From: Tautonia plasticadhaerens
Lineage (GTDB): Bacteria; Planctomycetota; Planctomycetia; Isosphaerales; Isosphaeraceae
Assembly (NCBI RefSeq): GCF_007752535.1
Contig: NZ_CP036426.1
Location: forward strand, 1,798,001-1,862,000
Direction of reading: 5' to 3'
Length of the DNA: 64,000 nucleotides
Below, in pieces: positions 9,701-17,309 of this stretch (its first letter is position 1; each line of letters opens with the position of its first letter). The notes under the pieces are model-generated. The model was not told the origin of the DNA and searched no databases. It saw only the letters and a list, made by a program, of their open reading frames with translations. The translations under genes and the position numbers were made by a program.

Positions 9701-9939
9701 TTGGCGATGATCCGCTCGACGACCTCGGGGACGATCGGCTCGATGTAGGTGCGGTCGGCCATGCCCGGGTCGGTCATGATCGTCGCCGGGTTGGAGTTCA
9801 CCAGGACGACCTCGAACCCCTCCTCCCGGAGGGCCTTGCAGGCCTGGGAGCCGGAGTAGTCGAATTCGCAGGCCTGGCCGATGACGATCGGGCCGGCGCC
9901 GATGATGAGGATCTTCTTGATGTCCTTGCGCTTGGGCAC
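6703..9939 (-). CDS. carB: Carbamoyl-phosphate synthase large subunit
   Basis: Full-length, 1,078 residues, cytoplasmic. It makes carbamoyl phosphate from bicarbonate, ammonia (from CarA glutaminase) and two ATP, for arginine and pyrimidine synthesis. The N-terminus [20 protein letters not shown] begins the first ATP-grasp half. The second half repeats the pattern ([19 protein letters not shown]). ATP-grasp signatures [14 protein letters not shown] and [14 protein letters not shown], and [18 protein letters not shown] / [18 protein letters not shown], are intact. The C-terminal about 130 residues form the MGS-like allosteric domain ([19 protein letters not shown] ... VNTPSGKG). The start is GTG at 9939. 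carA is not in the window. The gene heads an apparent run of minus-strand genes (Uma2, kelch, enolase-superfamily, maf). Confidence 0.98.
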   Translation of the reverse strand: MPKRKDIKKILIIGAGPIVIGQACEFDYSGSQACKALREEGFEVVLVNSNPATIMTDPGMADRTYIEPIVPEVVERIIAKERPDALLPTLGGQTGLNVGLALAESGALERLGCRLIGAEAEAIRLAEDRALFKRCMDEIGLQSARSGLAHSLDEARAIRDEVGLPCVLRPSFTMGGSGGGFAFNKDEFDRMVTYALELSPVHSVLIEESILGWKEYEMEVMRDCADNAVIVCSIENFDPMGVHTGDSITVAPAQTLTDKEYQRMRDASLAILRKIGVETGGSNVQFAINPEDGRMVVIEMNPRVSRSSALASKATGFPIAKIAAKLAVGYRLDEIRNDITRETPACFEPTIDYVVTKIPRWAFEKFPDADPVLTTQMKSVGEVMAIGRTFKESLQKALRGLEVGRFGLGCDPKDRWYSPSRPSEEEITAKLATPNSERIWSIRDALLSGFSVDRIHDLTHIDPWFLDNIAELVEIEGRLRAAGSLESAPDDLIREAKRAGFSDRQLGHLWNAPEGEVRRDRKRRGIEAVFKLVDTCAAEFEAYTPYYYSTYEDEDESRVGDRPRVMILGGGPNRIGQGIEFDYCCCQAAYALREDGFEVVMVNSNPETVSTDYDTSDRLFFEPLTVEDVLNVVERVEPTGVIVQFGGQTPLNLAKALEAAGVPIIGTTPDRIDQAEDRDRFRAVIEALGLRQPPNDTATSEAQARRIAGKIGYPVVVRPSFVLGGRAMEIVYDEPSLDRYMTFAVEASPDHPVLIDKFLEDATEVDVDAVCDGERTIIGGVMEHIEEAGIHSGDSACAIPPFSLPGPVIAELKRQTYALAEALEVRGLMNIQFAVKGGEVYVLEVNPRASRTVPFVSKATGLNLAKAAARVMVGRSLADQGITAEVEPSYVSVKESVFPFIKFPGVDIVLGPEMRSTGEVMGIDTDFPSAFAKSQLAASTKLPGSGTVFVSVAPRDRDAVVPIARKLIDLGFDLMATPGTGGHLAENGIAVSTVRKIQEGRPNVLDHLANNAIALIVNTPSGKGARTDEGRIRASAVSHGVPCITTLAGARAAVAAMERLREGELEVYALQDLLKSSR

Positions 9940-10102
9940 GGGCGGTCACTCGCTTCGCTGCGGGGGGGGCGGCGGGGGGAGGGTCGGGCCGGCATCGGGG
10001 CGCGCGTCGGGCCGCCCCTCCCCGTTCCGATCCCGCCCGGCCGGGGTGGCGCGGCCCGAAAAATTTCCCGATTCTAGCCGGGATCCGCCCCGGCCGACAA
10101 GC

Positions 10103-10132
10103 TTGGCGGCCGGGGCTCGCCCCGGATAGAAT
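10103..10132 (+). promoter_or_regulatory. Predicted sigma70-type promoter for a leaderless mRNA
   Basis: TTGGCG at 10103-10108 and TAGAAT at 10127-10132, with an 18-base spacer. A start point seven bases after the -10 falls on the ATG at 10139, and there is no Shine-Dalgarno sequence before that ATG (ATCACGACATG). The mRNA would therefore be leaderless. Confidence 0.4.
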
Positions 10133-10138
10133 CACGAC

Positions 10139-10921
10139 ATGCGACCCGACTTCCCCGGCATGGACCCCTGGCTCGAGCACCCGGCACTCTGGCCGGATGT
10201 GCACAACAGCCTCATCGCGGCGATCCGCGACGCGATCTCCGAGCAGTTGCCCGACCGCTATTTCGTCGCGCTGGAGGAGCGGATGGTGATTTCCGTCCCC
10301 TGGGAAGCGACGAAGGTCTTCCGGCCCGATCTGATCGTCGCCTCGGATCGCCCGGCGGAGCCCGGGCCGATCGGGGAGGCGCCAAAGGCCGGGGGCGAAG
10401 TGCTCGTGCTCGACATCGAATTCCCGGCCGACCCGATCACCGAGACGTATCTGGAGATCCGGGAGGTCGAGGGGGCGAGCCTCATCACGTCGATCGAGGT
10501 CCTCTCGCCCTCGAACAAGGTGCATGGGGACACCCGCAAGGAGTACCTGGCGAAGCGACACAAGCTGTTGCTGACCTGGACGAATCTGGTCGAGATCGAC
10601 CTGCTTCGGGTCGGGGAGCCGATGCCGATGCCGACCCGGGAGGACGTGCGATCGGCCGCCTACCGGATCCTCCTCCGCCGAGCATGGGCCCATCCCAGCG
10701 GCAGGCTGTATGCGTTCGGCGTCCGCGTGCCGATCCCCGACGTGTCGATCCCGCTGCTCCGGGAGGACGCGGAGCCGATCGTCCGGCTGAACGACCTGCT
10801 CCACGCGTTGCAGGATCGGGCGAGGTACTCCAAGCGGGTGAATTACGACCGCCTGCCGTCCCCCCCGCTGGGCGAGGCGGATGCGGCGTGGGCCCGCGAG
10901 GTCATCGCCCGAGCCGTGTGA
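10139..10921 (+). CDS. DUF4058 family protein
   Basis: A 260-residue DUF4058 protein, recognised from its N-terminal signature FPGMDPWLEHPALWPDVHN and the central SIEVLSPSNKVHGD...YLAKRHKLL block. The latter resembles a degenerate PD-(D/E)xK core (I-E-V-L-S-P-S-N-K). The family is abundant in planctomycetes and cyanobacteria, like Uma2, and has no proven function; a nuclease-like fold is an inference. No signal peptide. The ATG has no ribosome-binding site and sits where transcription should start. The gene converges on the DUF433-fusion gene across a 35-base gap that holds a hairpin. Confidence 0.88.
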   Translation: MRPDFPGMDPWLEHPALWPDVHNSLIAAIRDAISEQLPDRYFVALEERMVISVPWEATKVFRPDLIVASDRPAEPGPIGEAPKAGGEVLVLDIEFPADPITETYLEIREVEGASLITSIEVLSPSNKVHGDTRKEYLAKRHKLLLTWTNLVEIDLLRVGEPMPMPTREDVRSAAYRILLRRAWAHPSGRLYAFGVRVPIPDVSIPLLREDAEPIVRLNDLLHALQDRARYSKRVNYDRLPSPPLGEADAAWAREVIARAV

Positions 10922-10928
10922 GCCGGGT

Positions 10929-10945
10929 CCGCCTCCGGGAGGCGG
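10929..10945. terminator. Hairpin between convergent genes, probable bidirectional terminator
   Basis: CCGCCTC-CGG-GAGGCGG, a perfect 7-bp stem with a 3-base loop, placed in the 35-base gap between the ends of the convergent DUF4058 and DUF433-fusion genes. There is no T-run on either side, so efficiency is uncertain. Confidence 0.5.
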
Positions 10946-10956
10946 GACGACGGGGA

Positions 10957-11772
10957 TCAGTCGACGCCCGGGTCGTGCCCTTCCTCGTCCTCGATGACGA
11001 AGAGATCCTCGGGGTAGGGGGGTTCGAGGGGGCCCCGGAAGCCGTCGGCCTCGCATGCGGTGCAGGCGGCGAGGTCGGAGTAGGTGAGGCCGGGGTGCCG
11101 CTCGATGATCTCGTCGTCGGGCATGCCCCCGTCCCGGAGATCGAGTAGCTCGTCGACGACCAGGCCGAGGCGGTCGACGACCGGCCATCGGGCGTCGATC
11201 GAGGGGACCATGGCAATCCGGGTACGCCACTCCCCGGCGGCCGATTCGACCGGCTCCGCCTCGTCGTCGGGGTCGGCCCATTCGGCGAAGGGGGCAGGCG
11301 GTTCGGGGGTGATGGCGGGGGAGGGGGGCCGGTCCTCGGCCGGAGCCAGGGGGGGAGGTGCCGGGGCCTGTGACTCGGCCTCGGGCGGGGACGAGGGGGG
11401 AGTGGCCGTGGAATGCTCGGCGATGCGCCGGGCCAGGTCGTAGGTCCGCTGGGAGGATCGGAAGGAGCGGAGCATGGCCCGGAGGTAGGCCTCGGCGCCC
11501 TTGACGCCGAGGTCGACCGCCCGGAAACCCCTGCGGACGGCGCCGAAGGCCCAGAGGACGTGGCCGGCCATCGCCTTTTCGAGATCTCCCCGGGGACCGA
11601 GGATCTCGATCATCCGCTCGCAGAGGAGCTGGAAGCCCGGGTCGTCCATCGAGCCGAGGGGCTCGAGGAGGAAGGGGGAAAGGTCGGTGATCGTGCGGCC
11701 GGATCGGGGGCGGTTCCGGGATTTCGGGGCGTCGCCGGCAGAGTCGCTCGGCCGTCGTCGGGGTCGGGGCAT
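10957..11772 (-). CDS. Helical protein with C-terminal DUF433-like domain
   Basis: A 271-residue protein with three parts. Residues about 35-125 form a helical domain (FQLLCERMIEILGPRGDLEK ... AEAYLRAMLRSFRSSQRTYD). Residues about 130-180 are a Pro/Glu/Ala-rich linker. The C-terminal part, about 185-250, matches the DUF433 helix-turn-helix fold: WPVVDRLGLVVDELLDLRDG then GMPDDEIIERHPGLTYSDL, the typical 'G.s.eeIle.yP.Lt..dl' core, followed by an ACTACEAD cysteine pair. DUF433 proteins are usually about 75-residue antitoxin-like proteins, so this fused form is unusual. I chose ATG 11772 (MPRPRRRPSD); the frame extends 61 codons upstream but that part is disordered-looking. No toxin-like partner is adjacent. 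Confidence 0.6.
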   Translation of the reverse strand: MPRPRRRPSDSAGDAPKSRNRPRSGRTITDLSPFLLEPLGSMDDPGFQLLCERMIEILGPRGDLEKAMAGHVLWAFGAVRRGFRAVDLGVKGAEAYLRAMLRSFRSSQRTYDLARRIAEHSTATPPSSPPEAESQAPAPPPLAPAEDRPPSPAITPEPPAPFAEWADPDDEAEPVESAAGEWRTRIAMVPSIDARWPVVDRLGLVVDELLDLRDGGMPDDEIIERHPGLTYSDLAACTACEADGFRGPLEPPYPEDLFVIEDEEGHDPGVD

Positions 11773-12030
11773 GGGTGCTCGTCCAGCAGGAGGGCATGGG
11801 CGGTCGATCGGCGATCGTCGCGCCGAGGCCGATCCGCGTCGTCGCGGGGGCCCGGCCGGGGATCCCTCCCGGTCGCGAGCGATCCACCCCCCGCCGACTC
11901 GGGCGGGGGAATCGCCGTCGACGATATCATCGGGGAAATCGGCGATTTCAGTCACAAAATCGGCGCGATCGACCGCATCGTCGCGAATATTATCCCCCCG
12001 GAGCCCGGAGCCCGGAGCCCTGGGGTCGGG

Positions 12031-12909
12031 TCAGGTCGGAGTCGGGGAGACTCGGGCCCGTTTGGGGGTGACGTGGGGAACCTCCCCGCCTTCGAGGGGG
12101 TCGCCGGGCCGGATGGAGGCGAGGCGGGATTCGGCCCGGGAGGCGTACTCCGGGGAGAGCTCGAACCCGAGGTATCGGCGGTTGAGCTTCCGGGAGGCGG
12201 CCAGGGTGGTGCCGCTGCCGGCGAAGGGGTCGAGGACGAGGTCGCCCTCGTCGGAACAGGCCCGGATGATCCGGCCGAGGATCTGCTCGGGCATCTGGCA
12301 GCCGTGCCAGCCGGCCCGCTCCTTGAAGGTGCCGCAGACCCGGGGGACGTACCAGGTGTCGGTGGCGGGCTGGAAGCCGTCGGGCACGTCCTGGGGCCGG
12401 AGGATCCAGGTGTCGTCGGGCAATCGGCCCCGGGGGTTGGCGCGGCGGTCGGCGTAGACGAGCTGTCGGGCCGAGGGGACCCGGACGGCCTGGTCGTTGA
12501 AGGTGAAGCGCTTCGGGTCCTTGACGAAGTAGAACAGGTGGGCGTGGCTGCGGGCGAACTTCCGGGAGCAGTGGACGCCGAAGGTGTAGTACCAGATGAC
12601 CCAGTTCCGCAGGTGGAGGCCCAGCTCCCGGTGGAAGAGGACCTTCAGCTCGGCGGCGAACTCGTCGCCGATCGCCAGCCAGAAGGAGCCGGCGGGCTTG
12701 AGCAGGCGGACCGCCTCCCGACCCCAGGCGAGGGACCACTCCAGGTATTCGTCGGCCTTGCGGGCATCCTTGTAGACGTCGTACTCGTAGCCGATGTTGA
12801 ACGGCGGGTCGGCGAAGGCGAGGTCGACGACCCCGGCGGGCAGGGATCGCATCCCCTCGACGCAGTCTCCGGGGACGAGGAGGTCGGCCGGGGTGCCGGT
12901 GCGGGGCAT
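12031..12909 (-). CDS. Orphan beta-class DNA methyltransferase (N6-adenine or N4-cytosine)
   Basis: A 292-residue amino-methyltransferase. Motif IV, DPPF, is at residues 34-37 ([18 protein letters not shown]). The target-recognition region lies in the middle, and motif I, DPFAGSGT, at 227-234, followed by [20 protein letters not shown]. The order IV-TRD-I defines the beta class. DPPF fits either N6-adenine or N4-cytosine transfer, and adenine is the commoner outcome for DPPF/DPPY beta enzymes. No restriction endonuclease gene is adjacent: the neighbours are the DUF433-fusion gene and the B12 protein. It is therefore a solitary methyltransferase, possibly regulatory or a remnant of a restriction-modification system. 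The ATG start at 12909 is preceded by GAGAGAAGA. Confidence 0.88.
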   Translation of the reverse strand: MPRTGTPADLLVPGDCVEGMRSLPAGVVDLAFADPPFNIGYEYDVYKDARKADEYLEWSLAWGREAVRLLKPAGSFWLAIGDEFAAELKVLFHRELGLHLRNWVIWYYTFGVHCSRKFARSHAHLFYFVKDPKRFTFNDQAVRVPSARQLVYADRRANPRGRLPDDTWILRPQDVPDGFQPATDTWYVPRVCGTFKERAGWHGCQMPEQILGRIIRACSDEGDLVLDPFAGSGTTLAASRKLNRRYLGFELSPEYASRAESRLASIRPGDPLEGGEVPHVTPKRARVSPTPT

Positions 12910-13048
12910 GGGTGTCTTCTCTCGATGGCGGGAGGGCTCGCCCCGGGGGACGGGCCGGGGCGAGGCGGCCGTCGGGCGTCGGGCCGTCGGGACCCCGCTT
13001 CGAGTCTACCCGGCGATCGTCCGGCCGGGGCGGCACCCGACGTCCGGC

Positions 13049-13753
13049 TCAGGAGGGTTGGGGGGGTCGATCGCGTCGGGAGGAGCCGGGGGAGGGACGC
13101 TTCAGCAACCGGGGGAGTTCGCGGTGCAGATCCCGGAGGTCGTTGGTGACGTAGTCCGCCCCCACCCGGGCAGCGGGGTCGGGCAGCTCGGCCAGCCCCC
13201 GGCCGCCGGCGACGACGAGGAGCGAGGGGCGTCGGGCCCGGGCGCCCTCGATCAGGGCGGAGGCGTCGTCGACGTGCTCGGGCAGCGAGACCGAGAGGGC
13301 GAGCACGTCGGCGTCGACCTCGGCCACGAAGTCGCCGACGCTCTCGGGGGGGGCGCCCTCTCCCAGCAGGTGGACGTCGAGCCCGGCGGCCCGGAGGATG
13401 TCGGCCGCCATCAGGAGCCCGAGGACGTGCCGCTCGTTCGGGGCGCAGCAGGCGACGGCCGTGCTGTGGACGGCCTCGGGGGAAGCCCAGAGGCGGGGGC
13501 CGTGCCGGAGGATCAGGTCCCGGGTGACCTCGCTGATGTAATGCTCATGGGCGACGCTGATCCGGTCTTCCTGCCACTGCTGCCCGGTGTGCACCAGCGC
13601 GGGGACCAGGACCTCGGCATAAAGGGCGGCGACGTCTCCCTCCCGATCGAGCAGGAACCGCTCGACGAGCTTGATGGCGCCGTGGCGGTCGAGCTGGAGG
13701 AGGCGATCGAAGTACGAGAGGTGGAGGGGCGGTTGCGCCTCGACGGGACTCAT
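13049..13753 (-). CDS. Stand-alone cobalamin-binding protein with CarH-type photoreceptor signature
   Basis: A 234-residue cytoplasmic protein consisting of a helical B12-binding cap (about residues 10-90) and a Rossmann-like B12-binding domain (about 95-215). In the cap, W60 is followed after nine residues by E70-H71 (WQEDRISVAHEH), exactly the Wx9EH motif that caps the upper face of adenosylcobalamin in CarH/LitR light sensors. The B12 domain opens with E107-x-H109-x-x-G112 (NERHVLG), the base-off/His-on motif of that family. No MerR DNA-binding domain is present, so any light or B12 signal must be passed to a partner. The ATG at 13753 is preferred to a GTG one codon earlier. The next gene upstream in the same direction encodes a six-helix membrane protein. 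Confidence 0.85.
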   Translation of the reverse strand: MSPVEAQPPLHLSYFDRLLQLDRHGAIKLVERFLLDREGDVAALYAEVLVPALVHTGQQWQEDRISVAHEHYISEVTRDLILRHGPRLWASPEAVHSTAVACCAPNERHVLGLLMAADILRAAGLDVHLLGEGAPPESVGDFVAEVDADVLALSVSLPEHVDDASALIEGARARRPSLLVVAGGRGLAELPDPAARVGADYVTNDLRDLHRELPRLLKRPSPGSSRRDRPPQPS

Positions 13754-13896
13754 CACGATGCCCCCCCGGGCCGGTTACGAAGTCTCGGAGTCGAGGGCCT
13801 GGGCCCGGCGGCCGGGCCCTCGGGTCGCCTCGGATCACCCCCCATCGTATTGCCGGGCGGCCGGAGATCAAGCGACCCGGGAGGGCCGAAGGCGAA

Positions 13897-14754
13897 TCAC
13901 CGGGGGAAGTCGTCCCGGAATCCGGCGGCGTCCCGATCCGCATCGAAGTCGGAGGAGTGGGCGGCGCCGGCGGGTTCCTCCTCCCGGGAGAGGTCCCTGG
14001 CCGTCCTCCGGCAGGAGATCCCCGCGAGGACGCAGAGGGTGGCCACCTGCCCACCGGCGATCACCCGGAGGAAGGTGACGCCGAGGTTCATCAGCGCCTC
14101 CCCGACGTTCGGCATCGGCCCGGCGACGAGCGGCCAGCCGGCCCCCCATCGGGTCTGGGTGACGAGGTAGAGGATCGACAGCGCCAGGCCGGCGGCCGAG
14201 AACTGGCGGGCCGTCCGGCCGGCGTCCGGGGCGGCCTTCACGCCGAGGTGCGAGGCGACCTCGGCCGCCAGGTCGGCGAAGAGGTAGAACTCGATCCAGC
14301 CGAAGATCATCACCAGGTTGTGGGCCAGCCAGGGGTGGCCGAGGTTGGCGGCCTGGACTCCCATGACGGCCGCCTGGGAAATCCCCCAGTGGATCGAGTC
14401 GAACAGGTTCAGCAGCACCAGCAGGCCCGCCCGGCGTTGCCAGTGTGAGTCGGTCCATCGGCCCCAGAGCAGGTAGGAGCCGAGCAGGGCGCCGGCGGTG
14501 ATCGGCAGCTCGATGCCCCAGGTGCACCAGGGCTGTTGCAGGGCCACCCAGAGGCGCTGATCCCCGGTGAGGAAGGCCCAGAGCGTCGTCGCCCCGATCA
14601 CGCTGAGCAGGGCCAGGGCCGCGCCGGCGACCCAGAACCCGGCGGTGCAGATCCAGTAGCGCGGTGCGGTCGAATCGTGCTCGGAGTCCATCGGTCGGTT
14701 GTCCGTCGCGTCGGAGGGCGTCGGTCGGGCGTCCGGGGGGAGGGCGGGATCCAT
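13897..14754 (-). CDS. Six-helix integral membrane protein of unknown function
   Basis: A 285-residue protein with about six predicted membrane helices: near residues 35-62 (FWVAGAALALLSVIGATTLW), 75-100, 110-130, 145-168, 185-205 and 225-250. His and Trp residues recur at helix ends (DSIHWGIS, LAHNLVMIFGWIEFY), which could suggest a cofactor or proton path, but no family is recognised. The C-terminal tail is charged and cytoplasmic-looking. The first 21 residues are low-complexity, and ATG 14691 (MDSEHDS) is an equally possible start; neither has a clear ribosome-binding site. It lies between the B12 protein and a small beta-sandwich protein, all on the minus strand. Confidence 0.65.
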   Translation of the reverse strand: MDPALPPDARPTPSDATDNRPMDSEHDSTAPRYWICTAGFWVAGAALALLSVIGATTLWAFLTGDQRLWVALQQPWCTWGIELPITAGALLGSYLLWGRWTDSHWQRRAGLLVLLNLFDSIHWGISQAAVMGVQAANLGHPWLAHNLVMIFGWIEFYLFADLAAEVASHLGVKAAPDAGRTARQFSAAGLALSILYLVTQTRWGAGWPLVAGPMPNVGEALMNLGVTFLRVIAGGQVATLCVLAGISCRRTARDLSREEEPAGAAHSSDFDADRDAAGFRDDFPR

Positions 14755-14778
14755 GATCGCGGTTGGCGGCGACGATCG

Positions 14779-15192
14779 TCAACCGGGGGAGGGCCGGTCG
14801 TCCTCAAAGACCAGCGCGATCGAGCCCCAGGGGCGGCCGACTTCCGCCCCGGCCGACCGGGCGGGGTCGACCTCCAGTTCCAGCAGGTTCCTCAGGTCGA
14901 GCAGGGGGCCGACTTCCGCCTGGAAGGCCCCGGGGCGGTCGTCGGGGGGCCGGGGAAGCTCGACGCCGTTGAGCCGGACCCTGAGCAGCCCGGGGACGGC
15001 CTCGGCCCGGATCGAGCACGAGGGATCGCCGTCGAGCCGGGCCGGCCGGCCGAATCGGCGGCGGAGCCGAAGCGGGCCGCCGGGCCGGGGGAGCCGGTCG
15101 GCGGGCAGCGTCAGGCGGGAGGGCTCGGCGTCGGGGGCCCCGGGGTCGATCAGCTCCCAGGGCCCTCGGAGTCGGATCAGGTGCTCGGCCAT
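14779..15192 (-). CDS. Small beta-sandwich (glycosidase sugar-binding-like) protein
   Basis: A 137-residue protein, ATG at 15192 (MAEHLIRLRGPWEL). The pattern 'IRLRGPWEL ... LPADRLPRPGGPLRLRRRFG ... LLRVRLNGVELP ... LLELEVD' resembles the N-terminal jelly-roll sugar-binding domain of GH2-type glycosidases: a 'W' strand, an 'R-x-F' strand, the V-x-L-N-G-x-x-L turn and an N-x-L-x-[IV]-x-V strand. No catalytic domain is attached and no signal peptide is present. It may be a free domain or an intracellular homologue. The start lacks a good ribosome-binding site. The longer frame running to 15999 overlaps fabH in antisense and is not credible. Confidence 0.55.
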   Translation of the reverse strand: MAEHLIRLRGPWELIDPGAPDAEPSRLTLPADRLPRPGGPLRLRRRFGRPARLDGDPSCSIRAEAVPGLLRVRLNGVELPRPPDDRPGAFQAEVGPLLDLRNLLELEVDPARSAGAEVGRPWGSIALVFEDDRPSPG

Positions 15193-15517
15193 CGGCGGGG
15201 GACCGGGGGGAGGCGCTTTGGTATGGTCAGGTCCGTCATGGTCGAGTATAGTCGCAACCCATCCCGATCGTCTGGAGGTCGCCCGCCCCGAGCCCGTCGC
15301 CCCTCTTCGCGTCCCCCGCCGGTCCCGGGCCCGAGCGTCGCCGAGACGGGCGCGCGTCCGGGGCCCCGCGCCGGTCGGCGCGGGGGAGGCGGCATAATGG
15401 GCCGACCGATGGCCAGCCGATCCAATCCGATCCGGCAGGGCGAGGGCCGACCCCGATGCCCCCTCGATCGGCCGGCCCGGCCTTCCCCTCGAATCCTTCC
15501 GATCGACGCCGTCGCCC
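15193..15517. other. Divergent intergenic region
   Basis: This 325-base gap separates the minus-strand beta-sandwich gene from fabH. It contains one plausible plus-strand promoter (15224-15252). No other gene, hairpin or repeat is evident; its right half is extremely GC-rich and would form a leader of about 260 bases for fabH. Confidence 0.4.
15224..15252 (+). promoter_or_regulatory. Possible promoter for fabH
   Basis: TGGTCA (15224-15229), a 17-base spacer, then TATAGT (15247-15252). Each hexamer matches the consensus at four or five positions. It would give a long fabH leader, so a nearer, less recognisable promoter is also possible. Confidence 0.3.
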
Positions 15518-16537
15518 ATGAGCACAGGCCAAGCGCACATCGACGCCCCGATCCGATCGCTGAGCGGGGTGCAAATCCTGGGCAGCGGCCGATACGTGCC
15601 CGAGCGGGTGGTCACCAACCAGGACCTCCACGAATCGCACGGGTTCGACCACGACTGGATCGTCAACCGCACCGGCATCCACGAGCGGCGGTTCGCCCAG
15701 CCCCACCAGGCGACCAGCGACCTGTGCATCGCCGCCGCCGAGCGTTGCCTGGCCGACGCGGGGTGCGAGCCGGGGGACGTGGACCTGCTCGTCATCGGCA
15801 CGATGACCCCGGACATGGCCTTCCCGTCGACCGGATGCCTGGTGCAGGACCGGATGAAGCTCCGCTGCCCGGCCTTCGACCTGCAAGCGGCCTGCGCCGG
15901 CTTCATGTACGCCATGATCACCGCCGCCCAGTTCGTCGCCGCCGGCACCAGCAGGCGGGCGCTGGCGATCGGCGGGGACTGCAACAGCCGGGTCATCAAC
16001 CCCGGCGACCAGAAGAGCTTCCCCCTCTTCGGCGACGGCGCGGGCGCCGTGCTGATCGGGCCGGGCAGCCCGGAGCAGGGGCTGCTCGCCTACCAGCTCG
16101 GCTCCGACGGCTCGGGGGGCGACCTGCTCAGCCGCCCCGCCTGCGGCAGCCGACTGCCCCCCTCCCCCGAGGCGATCTCCCAGGGCCTGCACTACCTGAC
16201 CATGGACGGCCGGGCCGTCTTCAAGTGGGCCGTCCGGATGCTGGCCGACTCCTCCTCGGCCGTGCTCGAACACGCCGGGTTCGCCGTCGACGACGTCCGG
16301 TGGTTCGTCCCCCACCAGGCGAACATCCGGATCATCCACGCCGCCAGCGACGTGCTCGGGTTCAAGCGCGAGAACGTCTTCAAGAACCTGGAGAAGTACG
16401 GCAACACCTCCGGCGGCTCGATCCCGATCGCCCTGGACGAACTCCGGCGCGACGAGCAGATCCGGCGGGGGGACCTGGTGCTGCTCTCCGGCTTCGGCGC
16501 CGGGCTGGCCTGGGGCACCGCCCTGTTGCGCTGGTGA
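15518..16537 (+). CDS. fabH: 3-oxoacyl-ACP synthase III (KAS III)
   Basis: A 339-residue KAS III that condenses acetyl-CoA with malonyl-ACP to start fatty-acid synthesis. The catalytic triad is intact: Cys126 in DLQAACAGF, His266 in VPHQANIRI, Asn296 in KYGNTSGGS. The N-terminus (LGSGRYVPERVVTNQDL, then NRTGIHERRFA) and the C-terminus (GDLVLLSGFGAGLAWGTALLRW) match FabH throughout. A 25-residue insertion-like segment near residues 195-220 is slightly longer than in enterobacterial FabH. No acpP, fabD or plsX is adjacent, unlike classical fab clusters. A related KAS III-like enzyme of another pathway cannot be excluded, but the triad and ends favour FabH. Confidence 0.93.
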   Translation: MSTGQAHIDAPIRSLSGVQILGSGRYVPERVVTNQDLHESHGFDHDWIVNRTGIHERRFAQPHQATSDLCIAAAERCLADAGCEPGDVDLLVIGTMTPDMAFPSTGCLVQDRMKLRCPAFDLQAACAGFMYAMITAAQFVAAGTSRRALAIGGDCNSRVINPGDQKSFPLFGDGAGAVLIGPGSPEQGLLAYQLGSDGSGGDLLSRPACGSRLPPSPEAISQGLHYLTMDGRAVFKWAVRMLADSSSAVLEHAGFAVDDVRWFVPHQANIRIIHAASDVLGFKRENVFKNLEKYGNTSGGSIPIALDELRRDEQIRRGDLVLLSGFGAGLAWGTALLRW

Positions 16538-16559
16538 ACCCCGGACCGGGCAACCGGCC

Positions 16560-17309
16560 CGTCCGGGGGGGCTTTCGCATCGACGTGCGTCCGTCCATCC
16601 CGTACTCGTCGATCTCGCCGAACTCGTACGGCATCGAGATGGCGTTCTCCTTCTTCGAGACCGTTCCGTCGAGGTCCGCGTCGAGGCTCGACTTCCGCTC
16701 GAGCACCTGACGGAGGTCCGCCCCGACGGCGGCCCTGAGGTCTTCGATCGTGACCGTCCCGTCCCGATCCGCGTCGAAGGACGCCGCGAATTCGACGTCG
16801 GCGGCGCCGGGGTCGCGCCCGCCCCCGGCCGCCGCCCTCTCCCTCGCCGACATCCCGGCATCGGGCCTCGATGACGAGCACCTCGAACTCATCCAGGGTC
16901 AGCTTGCCGTCCTCGGCCGCCTCGGAGTCGTGGGAGTACTCGGCCATCTCCGCCGGGAGTTCAGTCCCGTCCTCGTCCGAGGCGAGCTGCTCGAAGAACT
17001 CCGACGCCACGAACCGGCTGGCGGGGCGGTGACATTCCCGCACTCGCCGGAGGGCGCCGTCGACTGGTGCTGGGGCTTGCCCAGGCCGGCCGCCTTCGGG
17101 GCGGTCGCGAACCACCTGTAGTCCCCATTGCCGGCCTCGTCGAGGTCGGGGAACGCTCTCGCCAACTCGGCGGCGAGCGAACCAGCGGCCCGGAGTTCTT
17201 CGAGCAGCTCGCCTCGGACGAGGATCTCCTCCGACCTGTCGGCCGCCTGGGCTGGCATCCCCGCCAGGAGGCTCTCCAGCAGCGCCGGAACGGACCTTGG
17301 AGGGATCAT
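16560..17309 (-). pseudogene. Frameshifted EF-hand protein gene
   Basis: Three minus-strand frames carry successive parts of one EF-hand protein. Frame 1 starts at ATG 17309 (MIPPRSVPALLESLLAG) and reads sensibly to about 17025 (GNGDYRWFATAPKAAGLGK). There it must shift to frame 2 (RFVASEFFEQLASDEDGTEL ... EDGKLTLDEFEVLVIEAR). Near 16855 it must shift again to frame 3, which holds two clear EF-hand loops: FDADRDGTVTIEDL and LDADLDGTVSKKE. The end runs into fabH in antisense without a sensible stop. Two independent frameshifts plus a lost terminus make this a decayed gene, though indel errors at the short C/G runs are possible. A 34-bp inverted repeat lies inside it. Confidence 0.65.
16970..17224. 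repeat. Perfect 34-bp inverted repeat flanking 187 bp
   Basis: The left arm, 16970-17003, begins TCCTCGTCCGAGGCGAGCTG. The right arm, 17191-17224, is its exact reverse complement over all 34 bases; beyond the arms identity stops at once. The 187-bp interior has no internal repeat. Both arms lie within the frameshifted EF-hand gene and encode different peptides on the same strand (ELLEEL in one, EFFEQLASDED in the other). Such a pair could mark an inversion, an inverted duplication during decay, or a recombinase site. No recombinase gene is adjacent. Confidence 0.8.

Noticed and set aside
6823-10077. A long open frame antisense to carB (over 1,000 codons, Gly/Asp/Val-rich)
   Set aside because: carB is certain on the other strand. 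In DNA this GC-rich the third-position bias keeps an antisense frame open; the composition is not protein-like.
14779-15999. Extending the small beta-sandwich gene upstream to 15999
   Set aside because: The extension overlaps fabH in antisense and reads as low-complexity; the N-terminus at 15192 fits the domain.
16970-17224. An insertion sequence bounded by the 34-bp inverted repeat
   Set aside because: The interior is only 187 bp with no transposase, and no target-site duplication flanks the arms.
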